A stretch of DNA of 64,000 bases, taken from assembly GCF_023101345.1 (NCBI RefSeq), contig NZ_CP095848.1:681501-745500 (forward strand), given 5' to 3'. Source of the stretch: Hymenobacter sublimis (GTDB taxonomy: Bacteria > Bacteroidota > Bacteroidia > Cytophagales > Hymenobacteraceae). A program made the position numbers and the translations under genes. Position 1 is the first letter of the stretch. Every line of letters begins with the position of its first letter. Shown here piece by piece: positions 8,688 through 15,818 of the stretch. The notes below the pieces were generated by a model. That model saw only the letters and a program-made list of their open reading frames with translations. It made no database searches and was not told the DNA's origin.

Positions 8688-10016
8688 CTACATGCGCTTC
8701 ACCACCAGTACCCGCTCGGTTTCTTCGGTTACCTTGAACCGGTCATCGGGGCGGAAGCCGATAACCCAGGCAATTTTGCCATCGGCCGATACTAGTACCT
8801 GCACGTTGTCCTTGAGGTTGAGGGGTACTTTCTGGTCAATGAGGAAATCGGAGAGCTTTTTCTTGCCCTTCATGCCGATGGGCATAAACCAGTCGCCTTC
8901 CTGCCAGGCCCGCACCGTGAGCGGGAACTTCAGGGCATCGGCGTCCAGCGCGGCTACGGCCTTGCCCCGGGGCACCTCGTAGCCTTCGGGTATTTCCACC
9001 AGCTCGGTGCGCAGGTGCAGGCCGTCTATCTTAAGGGCTTCCTGGCCGGCTTGCAGTTGGTGAGTGCCAAATTTGGTGAGCGTACGCGGGGTAATGACCA
9101 GCTGCTCCCGGTCCTTGACCAGCCGGTGCGTTGGCGACTCAAAGCGGCGGCCCGATTCGGCCCCGAAGCTCAGCACAATATCCTTTACCACGAGGTAGGA
9201 AAAGCCGAAGGGCCGGAGCAACTCGTGCAGCACCACGGTGGTAGCGGCCGTTTTTTGCAGCATCCGGATGTCAAGATAGGTCGCCTCGGGCTCGTCGCGG
9301 CGGGCTTGGGCGGCGGTTTCCTCCACGTAGCGGCGCACAATTTCCTCGGCCCCGCCCACGCGCTCGGCCGTGATGCTCAGGGTCTGATCAAGGTTGGGGT
9401 TGATGTCGCGCAGCACGGGTAGTACTTCCAGGCGCAGGCGGTTGCGCTGGTACACGGGCGAGTCGTTACTAGCGTCCTCACGCCAGACCAAGCGGTTTTC
9501 TACCACGTAATCGTACAGGTCGGGCTTGCTTACGGCCAGCAGGGGCCGCACGAGGTAGCCGGCTTTGGGCCGGATGCCGTGCAGGCCAGCCAGGCCGGTG
9601 CCGTGAGTGAGGTTGAGCAGCATGGTCTCGGCCGTGTCGCGCTGGTGGTGGGCGGTAGCAATGTAGTCGAGGCCCTGGGTCTGGCGGATGCGCTCAAACC
9701 ACTCGTAGCGCAGGGTGCGGGCGGCCATCTGGGTCGAAATGCCTTCCTGCTCAGCAAATTGCTTGGTCTGGAAGAACTCCACGAAGTAGGGCACCTTGTA
9801 CTGCCCCGCTAGCTTGCGCACGAATTCCTCATCAGCATCTGCCTCCTCGGCCCGCAGCCCGAAGTGGCAGTGAGCCACGGCAAACTCCACGCCCAGCTTG
9901 TGCAGCACGTGGGCCAAGACCACCGAATCGAGGCCGCCGCTGACGGCTACCAGCAGCTTATCGGTGGGGGAGAAGAGGGCGTGTTCCTGAATATAGGCTT
10001 GAATTCGGTCGAGCAT
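8688..10016 (-). CDS. tilS: tRNA(Ile)-lysidine synthetase TilS
   Basis: 442 residues from the ATG at 10016; an in-frame TTG five codons upstream is a weaker alternative. The PP-loop ATPase motif AVSGGLDSVVL lies near residue 29, followed by the N-type ATP pyrophosphatase domain with AHCHFGLR and TAHHQRDTAETMLLNL. The C-terminal TilS substrate-binding domain covers about the last 90 residues (near PIGMKGKKKLSDFLIDQKV). It makes lysidine at position 34 of tRNA(Ile2), changing its decoding from AUG to AUA, and is essential in most bacteria. It lies upstream of mdh on the same strand with a 146-base gap. Confidence 0.96.
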   Translation of the reverse strand: MLDRIQAYIQEHALFSPTDKLLVAVSGGLDSVVLAHVLHKLGVEFAVAHCHFGLRAEEADADEEFVRKLAGQYKVPYFVEFFQTKQFAEQEGISTQMAARTLRYEWFERIRQTQGLDYIATAHHQRDTAETMLLNLTHGTGLAGLHGIRPKAGYLVRPLLAVSKPDLYDYVVENRLVWREDASNDSPVYQRNRLRLEVLPVLRDINPNLDQTLSITAERVGGAEEIVRRYVEETAAQARRDEPEATYLDIRMLQKTAATTVVLHELLRPFGFSYLVVKDIVLSFGAESGRRFESPTHRLVKDREQLVITPRTLTKFGTHQLQAGQEALKIDGLHLRTELVEIPEGYEVPRGKAVAALDADALKFPLTVRAWQEGDWFMPIGMKGKKKLSDFLIDQKVPLNLKDNVQVLVSADGKIAWVIGFRPDDRFKVTEETERVLVVKRM

Positions 10017-10179
10017 GAGGTTAAAAAGCAACTGGCAAGTAGCTACTGGCTATTCGCCTGGGTACGGGAGCATTAAGGAGACGGGAGCTGTTAACGGGTC
10101 ATAGCTAACAGCAATTTGCTATCGGCTAGCAGCTGTCTTCAATATTCCACAAAGAAAACCGTTAGCAACGGCCCTTCTG

Positions 10180-10187
10180 TACCTTTG
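10180..10187 (+). promoter_or_regulatory. TACCTTTG -7 element, seven bases before the start codon
   Basis: An exact match to the Bacteroidota -7 consensus TAnnTTTG. The ATG of the OstA-like gene begins at 10195, so transcription would start within about a base or two of the start codon. A second gene, bamD, shows the same arrangement. Confidence 0.5.
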
Positions 10188-10194
10188 CTAGTAA

Positions 10195-11877
10195 ATGTCG
10201 TTCCCAAAGCCTCTTTTTCTCTTTCTGCTCCTGCTGTTGCCTACCCTCACCTGGGCTCAGCAACGCCCCGCCGACCGCCCCGGCGCGCAGCCTACTCCTA
10301 CACAAGGTCAGCGCATCGAGCTACTCGGCGCTGGGCGGCTGCAAGGCGGCACGTTTAACGGAGTCGAAATTCGTAAGCTGATTGGCAACGTGAGCTTCAA
10401 GCAGGGTACCACGCTGCTTTACTGTGACTCAGCCTACCAGTACACTGAGCGAAATGCGTTGGAAGCGTTCAGCAACGTGCGCATCATTCAGAACGACACC
10501 ATCACGATTACCGGCGACCGGGGCACCTACGACGGCGACACCCGCAAGGCCCGCATGACCGGCAACGTGACCATGCGCGACCCGCGCATGACCCTGACTA
10601 CCCAGCTGCTCGACTACGACCTGAACCGCAACTTGGCCTACTACAGCACCGGCGGCCACCTCCAGGACCCCGAAAACACGCTCGACAGTCAGTTTGGCTA
10701 CTACAACACCCAGAGCAAAGTGTTTAGCTTCAAGCGCAACGTGAAGCTAGTGACCAAGGAAAACAACATCGATACGGATACGCTGCAGTACAACACCATC
10801 AGCAAAATTGCCTACTTCTTCGGGCCGACGCGCATCCGGGGTAAGCAGGGCAACCTCTACGCCGAAAACGGCACCTACAACACTATTACTAAGGTTTCCA
10901 ACTTTGCCCGCAACGCCAAAATTGAAACCCCTAACTACTTGCTCGGCGGCGACAAGATTTTCTACGACGAAGCCCGGCAGTACGGCGTGGCTACCGGCCA
11001 CGTTTCGATGACCTCGAAGAAGGACAACATTGAAATCCGGGGCGACGTGGGGCGTTACTGGCGCGCCCAGGGCCGGGCCAAGGTGTACGGCAGCCGCCCC
11101 GTGATGCGCAATATCAACGACAAGGACACACTCTACCTCACCGCCGATACGCTGGTAAGCCTGGAGGGCCGCCCGCCCCAGAACAAGGCCGGCGTTATCT
11201 ACGCCTACCGCAAGGTGGGCATTTTCCGCGCCGATTTGCAGGGCCGTTGCGATTCACTGACCTACGACCGGCAGGACTCCGTCATCTACCTCAGCCACGA
11301 CCCGGTGCTCTGGAACAACAAAAACCAGCTCACCGCCGACTCCATGCAGATTCAGCAGCGTAAGGGCCAGATTGACCAGATGCGCTTGTACGGGCACGCC
11401 TTCAGCATTGGGCAGGACACGCTGCTAAACTTCAACCAGGTGAAGGGGCGCTACATGGTGGCCTACTTCCGGGATAAGTCGATAAAAAAAATTGACGTGC
11501 TTGGCAACGCCGAGAGCCTCTACTATGCTCTTGAGGGCGACACGGCTGTATCCGGGGTCAACAAATCCGTTTCGGCGACCATGGCCCTGCGGTTTGCCGA
11601 CAGCAAGCTGCAGACCATCAGCTTCCTAACCAACCCCGAAGCCAGCTTTATCCCGCCCAACGAACTTAAGCCTGAAGATGCCAAGCTGAAAGACTTCCGG
11701 TGGCGGCCCAAGGAACGCCCTACCCGCCGCCAGACGTTAGGCAAGCACTTCGCGTTGCCGGTCAAGCCCAAGAAGAAAGCAACCCCCAAAAAGAAGCCCG
11801 CCGCTACTCCCCGAAAAGCAGCGCCACCAAAGAAAAAAGCGGCGCCTGCCGCCCAAAAGCCGGTGGTGAAAAAGTAG
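10195..11877 (+). CDS. OstA/LptA-like LPS transport protein with basic C-terminal tail
   Basis: 560 residues. A signal peptide ends near AQQRPADR (residue about 22). The body is built of OstA-like beta-jellyroll repeats: the segments IRKLIGNVSFKQGTTLLYCD, ALEAFSNVRIIQND and ITGDRGTYDGDTRKARM are typical of LptA/OstA domains, which carry lipopolysaccharide across the periplasm. There is no LptD barrel domain, so this is the soluble OstA-like form found in Bacteroidota. The last roughly 40 residues are Lys/Pro/Ala-rich, which is unusual for an exported protein. It precedes bamD, so two envelope assembly genes are adjacent. Confidence 0.87.
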   Translation: MSFPKPLFLFLLLLLPTLTWAQQRPADRPGAQPTPTQGQRIELLGAGRLQGGTFNGVEIRKLIGNVSFKQGTTLLYCDSAYQYTERNALEAFSNVRIIQNDTITITGDRGTYDGDTRKARMTGNVTMRDPRMTLTTQLLDYDLNRNLAYYSTGGHLQDPENTLDSQFGYYNTQSKVFSFKRNVKLVTKENNIDTDTLQYNTISKIAYFFGPTRIRGKQGNLYAENGTYNTITKVSNFARNAKIETPNYLLGGDKIFYDEARQYGVATGHVSMTSKKDNIEIRGDVGRYWRAQGRAKVYGSRPVMRNINDKDTLYLTADTLVSLEGRPPQNKAGVIYAYRKVGIFRADLQGRCDSLTYDRQDSVIYLSHDPVLWNNKNQLTADSMQIQQRKGQIDQMRLYGHAFSIGQDTLLNFNQVKGRYMVAYFRDKSIKKIDVLGNAESLYYALEGDTAVSGVNKSVSATMALRFADSKLQTISFLTNPEASFIPPNELKPEDAKLKDFRWRPKERPTRRQTLGKHFALPVKPKKKATPKKKPAATPRKAAPPKKKAAPAAQKPVVKK

Positions 11878-11948
11878 CTACCAGTGGCCTGAAGGGTAGT
11901 AGTTTTACTTGCTCAAGCCGCGGTACTCGTTGCCTCACTGATTATCCT

Positions 11949-11956
11949 TACCTTTG
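11949..11956 (+). promoter_or_regulatory. TACCTTTG -7 element, eight bases before bamD
   Basis: An exact TAnnTTTG match ending eight bases before the bamD ATG at 11965. The spacing implies a very short or absent 5' leader, as for the preceding gene. Confidence 0.5.
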
Positions 11957-11964
11957 CGCCCCTT

Positions 11965-12792
11965 ATGCTGTCTTTTCGCCCTACCTTCTTTGTTCTGCTG
12001 CTAAGCACGTTGCTACTCGGCTCGTGCACTGGCTACCAGAAGCTGCTCAAGAGCACCGACGTGAACAAGAAGTACGAAGCTGCTATTCAGTACTATGAGA
12101 AAGGCGACTTTTTCAAGGCTGGTACCTTGCTCGAAGAGTTGATTCCGCTGCTGAAAGGCCGCCCGGAAGCGGAAAAGGCGCAGTTCTACTTTGCCAACAC
12201 CAACTTCCGCCAGCGCAACTACACGCTGAGCGCCTACTACTTTAAAACGTTCTACGAGACGTACCCGAACTCCTCGTTCGCGGAGGAAGCTGCGTTTATG
12301 CAGGCCAAGTCCTTGTTCCGGGATTCCCCGGATTTCCAGCTGGACCAAACCAACACCTACTCGGCCCTGGAAGTCATTCAGGATTTCCTGAATCGCTTCC
12401 CCGAAAGCCGCTTCCGGGCTGAAACCGACGGCATGTCGCAGGAGCTGCAGAAGAAACTGGAAAACAAGGCCTTCCGTGGCGCCCGCCTCTACTACGACCT
12501 GCGCTATTACCAGTCGGCGGTAACGGCCTTCACGGGCTTTCAGCAGCAGTACCCGGCCTCGGCCTTCGGCGAGCAGGCCGCTTTCCTCAAGCTCAGCGCT
12601 CAGTTTGACTTGGCCACGGAAAGCGTAGAGGAGAAGCAGCGCGAGCGGTACCTCGAAGCCATTGCCTTCTACCAGAATTTCATTGACGCCTTCCCGCAGA
12701 GCAAAAACCTGAAGGATGCCGAGCGTATGTACGACACGGCCCGCGACGCAGTAGCCAAGCTCAAGCCCGCGGAATCAACGGCTGCTAAGTAA
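11965..12792 (+). CDS. bamD: Outer membrane assembly lipoprotein BamD
   Basis: 275 residues. The lipoprotein signal peptide has lipobox LLGSC, with the acylated Cys at residue 19. The mature part is TPR-rich: YEKGDFFKAGTLLEELIP, YTLSAYYFKTFYETYPNS and AVTAFTGFQQQYPASAFGEQ are tetratricopeptide helices in the BamD/YfiO arrangement. BamD is the periplasmic lipoprotein of the BAM complex that inserts outer-membrane beta-barrels. It is followed by rpoZ, coaC/coaB, DUF4835 and recN, an order seen repeatedly in Bacteroidota. Confidence 0.93.
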   Translation: MLSFRPTFFVLLLSTLLLGSCTGYQKLLKSTDVNKKYEAAIQYYEKGDFFKAGTLLEELIPLLKGRPEAEKAQFYFANTNFRQRNYTLSAYYFKTFYETYPNSSFAEEAAFMQAKSLFRDSPDFQLDQTNTYSALEVIQDFLNRFPESRFRAETDGMSQELQKKLENKAFRGARLYYDLRYYQSAVTAFTGFQQQYPASAFGEQAAFLKLSAQFDLATESVEEKQRERYLEAIAFYQNFIDAFPQSKNLKDAERMYDTARDAVAKLKPAESTAAK

Positions 12793-12913
12793 CTTGCCCG
12801 GCAGAGAAGAAGGAATAGCCGGAACGGTCAGTAGCCCTCCGGGCAAGCCTATTGGGGTATTCTTTCATTGTCTGCATTTTTCTCCATTTTGCACATTCAC
12901 TACTTACCATAAG

Positions 12914-13261
12914 ATGAAGACTCCGAACAACGTACCCGCTTCTATCGTGACCCGCAACATGTCGGACTTCACCCACGAGACTGGCAACGTGTATGAGAGC
13001 ATTGCCATCATCTCGAAGCGCGCCAACCAGATTTCCGTGAAGCTGAAAGAGGAGCTGAACGGCAAGCTGGCCGAGTTTGCTACCACCGTCGACAACCTCG
13101 AAGAAGTGTTCGAAAACCGCGAGCAAATCGAAATTTCGAAGCACTACGAGCGTCTGCCCAAGCCTACCAACCTGGCCGTTGAGGAGTTCCTGGAAGGCAA
13201 AGTGCACTTCCGCACGCCCGCCGAAGAAGAGCAGCTGCCCGAGACCCGCAAGGCCGAGTAG
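12914..13261 (+). CDS. rpoZ: RNA polymerase omega subunit
   Basis: 115 residues from the ATG at 12914; an upstream in-frame start would add about 40 residues without family similarity. The segment NVYESIAIISKRANQISVKL is the omega/Rpb6 signature, in which the first helix clamps the beta-prime subunit. The acidic C-terminal extension is typical of the Bacteroidota version. Omega aids RNA polymerase assembly and stability. The gene sits between bamD and coaC on the same strand. Confidence 0.9.
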   Translation: MKTPNNVPASIVTRNMSDFTHETGNVYESIAIISKRANQISVKLKEELNGKLAEFATTVDNLEEVFENREQIEISKHYERLPKPTNLAVEEFLEGKVHFRTPAEEEQLPETRKAE

Positions 13262-13291
13262 TCCGCTTCTGTTTCGCACGACACGATAAGT

Positions 13292-13385
13292 AGCGCCATG
13301 CTGAGCCCGGGAAGCCCTGTGCCCGCCTCGTTGGAAACCCCCTCCGACGATTGCGCGCCGGGCTTCCCGGGCTCAGCATGGCGCT
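13292..13385. repeat. 26-bp perfect inverted repeat between rpoZ and coaC
   Basis: The arms at 13292-13317 and 13360-13385 are perfectly complementary over 26 bp, with a 42-base spacer. The arms are GC-rich with no proper T-tract on the plus strand (only TTTC), so this is not a textbook intrinsic terminator. It ends 26 bases before the coaC start codon, and in RNA it would form a very stable hairpin in that leader. It could be a REP-type element or a transcription attenuator. Confidence 0.85.
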
Positions 13386-13411
13386 TTCATGGTATGTAGC
13401 CTTCCTTTTTC

Positions 13412-13963
13412 ATGGCTGAACTGCAAGGACGTAAGATTCTGCTGGGCGTAAGTGGAAGCATTGCCGCCTATAAATCGGCCGCGTTGGTGCGGCTGCTGGT
13501 GAAAGCTGGGGCCGAAGTGCAGGTGATTCTGACACCTGCGGCCACGGCCTTCGTAACCCCGCTTACGCTGGCTACCTTATCGAAAAATCCGGTGCTACAA
13601 GGTTTTCTGAAGGATGAGCGGGGCGGGGAGTGGCACAACCACGTGCACCTGGGCTTGTGGGCCGATGCCCTGGTGGTAGCCCCCGCTTCAGCCAATACCT
13701 TGGCCCACCTCGCCGGCGGCCTCTGCGACACCCTGCTTGATGCCGTCTACCTCTCGGCCCGCTGCCCGGTGTTCCTGGCCCCCGCCATGGACCTTGATAT
13801 GTACCAGCACCCCGCTACCCAGGCTAACCTGAGCCGCCTATGCGAGTACGGTAATACGGTATGGGAGTCGCCGGCCGGGGAACTGGCTAGTGGGCTGAGC
13901 GGTCCGGGCCGTATGCTGGAACCCGAGCAGATTGTGGTCGAGCTGGCGCAGTTTTTTAGTTAG
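13412..13963 (+). CDS. coaC: Phosphopantothenoylcysteine decarboxylase (CoaC, stand-alone flavoprotein)
   Basis: 183 residues, the flavoprotein half of CoaBC. LLGVSGSIAAYKS near residue 10 is the FMN-binding start. The catalytic His lies in NHVHLGLWADALVVAPASANT (about 75-80), and the substrate motif PAMDLDMY near 125 stands for PxMNxxMW. Near the C-terminus, ASGLSGPGRM aligns with the flap ACGDIGPGRM of E. coli, so the acid cysteine is Ser here. The family decarboxylates 4'-phosphopantothenoylcysteine to phosphopantetheine. The protein stops exactly at the natural domain junction, and the ligase domain follows as a separate gene 131 bases later in another frame. Confidence 0.88.
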   Translation: MAELQGRKILLGVSGSIAAYKSAALVRLLVKAGAEVQVILTPAATAFVTPLTLATLSKNPVLQGFLKDERGGEWHNHVHLGLWADALVVAPASANTLAHLAGGLCDTLLDAVYLSARCPVFLAPAMDLDMYQHPATQANLSRLCEYGNTVWESPAGELASGLSGPGRMLEPEQIVVELAQFFS

Positions 13964-14094
13964 AACTCTCGATAGCCCTGCCTGCTTGGGCCAGTTCACG
14001 GCTGTGGTAGGGGTAGCAAATCAAGGAGCCCTTACCTTTAAGGTCTGACAGGGGGTAGTACCTTACTCCTTCGCCTCCTTCCAACCCATTTGGT

Positions 14095-14745
14095 ATGCGC
14101 GTTCTGATTACTGCCGGTCCTACCTACGAACCCCTGGACCCCGTCCGCTTTATCGGGAACCACAGCACCGGTAAAATGGGCTACGCGCTGGCCGAAACCT
14201 TTGCTGCGGCCGGTGCGGTAGTAGACCTAATCAGCGGCCCTACCAGCCTACCCGACCCAGCTTCCCCAAACATTGGGGTGCAGCGCGTGCAAACGGCCGA
14301 CGAGATGTACGCCGCTGCCGCTGCCCTGGCACCCACCGCCAATATCTGGGTGTTTGCAGCGGCAGTGGCAGATTATAAGCCGGCGCAGGTAGCAGAAAAC
14401 AAAATCAAGAAAGCTGGCGACACGCTTACCCTGGAACTGGTGAAAAACGTGGACATTGCCGCTATCCTAGGCAAAAGCAAGCGGCCCGAACAATTTTCCG
14501 TCGGTTTTGCGTTGGAGACAAACAATGAGCGGGCGCACGCCCTGGAAAAGCTGCAGCGTAAGAACTTTGATCTGGTGGTCCTCAATTCCCTGCGCGACGC
14601 CGGGGCTGGTTTCCGCCATGACACCAATAAAATAACCCTGCTGGAAGCCGACGGAAGCGTAACTACTTTTGAGTTGAAGCCCAAAACCGAAGTAGCCCAC
14701 GACATTGTGCAAACCGTTTTAGCCCGCCTGTCTCGCCATGCGTAA
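14095..14745 (+). CDS. coaB: Phosphopantothenate-cysteine ligase (CoaB, stand-alone)
   Basis: 216 residues. It begins RVLITAGPTYEPLDPVRFI, the start of the CoaB domain in bifunctional CoaBC, and continues with NHSTGKMGYALAE (nucleotide binding), FAAAVADYKP, NKIKK and GFALETNN, all core motifs. It ligates cysteine to 4'-phosphopantothenate using a nucleoside triphosphate. Domain coverage is complete, so this is a genuine stand-alone ligase rather than a broken fusion. The last 8 bases overlap the start of the DUF4835 gene, indicating translational coupling. Confidence 0.9.
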   Translation: MRVLITAGPTYEPLDPVRFIGNHSTGKMGYALAETFAAAGAVVDLISGPTSLPDPASPNIGVQRVQTADEMYAAAAALAPTANIWVFAAAVADYKPAQVAENKIKKAGDTLTLELVKNVDIAAILGKSKRPEQFSVGFALETNNERAHALEKLQRKNFDLVVLNSLRDAGAGFRHDTNKITLLEADGSVTTFELKPKTEVAHDIVQTVLARLSRHA

Positions 14746-15667
14746 CCTTATCCTGCTGCCTTTTCTGCTTCTGTTACCCGCGTTGCTGCTGACCCGTTCT
14801 GCCCAAGCCCAGGAGCTGCAGGCGGAGGTAGCCATTTCGACGGAAAACGTGACCATTGCCGACCGGCAGCTGGTGCAGCAGATGCGCAACGACATGCAGG
14901 CCTTCCTGAACACCCGCTCCTTCACCAACCAAACCTACCGGCCCGAGGAGCGAATTCGGTGTAAGTTTTTCGTGGGTATCACCGAAATTCCGCAGAACGG
15001 CACCTACCGGGCTACGGTGCGCGTTTTGAGCACGCGGCCGGTGTACGGCACCGGCTACGAAACCAACGTGCTCAGCTTTGCCGATCGGGGCTGGATTTTC
15101 AACTATTCGCCCCAGAACCCGATTGACTACTCCGAGAATACCTTCGTTGGAAATTTATCGTCGTTGCTGGCCTTCTACGCCTACATCATCATTGGCATGG
15201 ATCAGGACAGCTTTTCGCCCCTGAGTGGCTCTGTCTACTACGACCGAGCCCGTAATATCCTGACTAACGCCTCGTCCCAGAACGTGACCAACGAAGCCGA
15301 CGAAGGCTGGAAGGACGGCAACAACGGCAACCGTTACTGGCTGCTTAACAACCTGCAGGACCCACAGCTGGAAGCCTTTCGCAGTGGCATGTACGCCTAC
15401 TATCGGCAAGGCATGGACGTGTTCATTACCAAGCCCGAGGAAGCCCGCACCACCATTACTACCGCCTTACAAGGTGTGCAACAAGCCGTGCAGCGCCGGC
15501 CGGGTACGCTACTGGCCCGCGCCTTCTTCACCACCAAAGCCGACGAAATAGCCAACATCTTCCGCACCAGCCCCGATCAGCAGCAGAAGACGCAAGTGGT
15601 TACCATCCTGTCGGAAACCGATCCGACGAACTCGGCTAAGTACCAGGCAATTTTACGGCAGCCGTAA
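14738..15667 (+). CDS. DUF4835 family exported protein (PorD-like)
   Basis: 309 residues. The signal peptide ends near AQAQ (residue 24). The mature protein starts ELQAEVAISTENVTIADRQLV, the DUF4835 signature, and contains GYETNVLSFADRGWIFNYSP and YYDRARNIL. Some databases name this family PorD and link it to type IX secretion; I recall that naming but cannot verify it here. It is conserved next to coaBC and recN across Bacteroidota. The start overlaps coaB by 8 bases. Confidence 0.85.
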   Translation: MRNLILLPFLLLLPALLLTRSAQAQELQAEVAISTENVTIADRQLVQQMRNDMQAFLNTRSFTNQTYRPEERIRCKFFVGITEIPQNGTYRATVRVLSTRPVYGTGYETNVLSFADRGWIFNYSPQNPIDYSENTFVGNLSSLLAFYAYIIIGMDQDSFSPLSGSVYYDRARNILTNASSQNVTNEADEGWKDGNNGNRYWLLNNLQDPQLEAFRSGMYAYYRQGMDVFITKPEEARTTITTALQGVQQAVQRRPGTLLARAFFTTKADEIANIFRTSPDQQQKTQVVTILSETDPTNSAKYQAILRQP

Positions 15668-15717
15668 ATAGCCCTGAAAAAGATTCAGCGAAAATAGTTA
15701 GCAATTAACTAAGTGAG

Positions 15718-15742
15718 CTAGTAGCTTTGCTAAAGCTACTAG
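15718..15742. repeat. 11-bp perfect palindrome upstream of recN
   Basis: The arms CTAGTAGCTTT and AAAGCTACTAG flank a 3-base spacer. There is no T-tract downstream, so it is more likely a protein-binding site or structural hairpin in the DUF4835-recN gap than a terminator. Confidence 0.6.
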
Positions 15743-15818
15743 ACTAGGTTGCGCCTGGACCGTAGCGTTTCCCTTTTGTTTGCTACGGCCGGCTGTTCGG
15801 CCTTCACCTTGGATTGCT

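Noticed and set aside
13412-14745. coaC/coaB as a frameshifted pseudogene of a fused coaBC
   Set aside because: Both domains are complete, the break is at the domain junction, the gap is 131 bases and coaB has its own start at the domain boundary, so a genuine split is the better reading.
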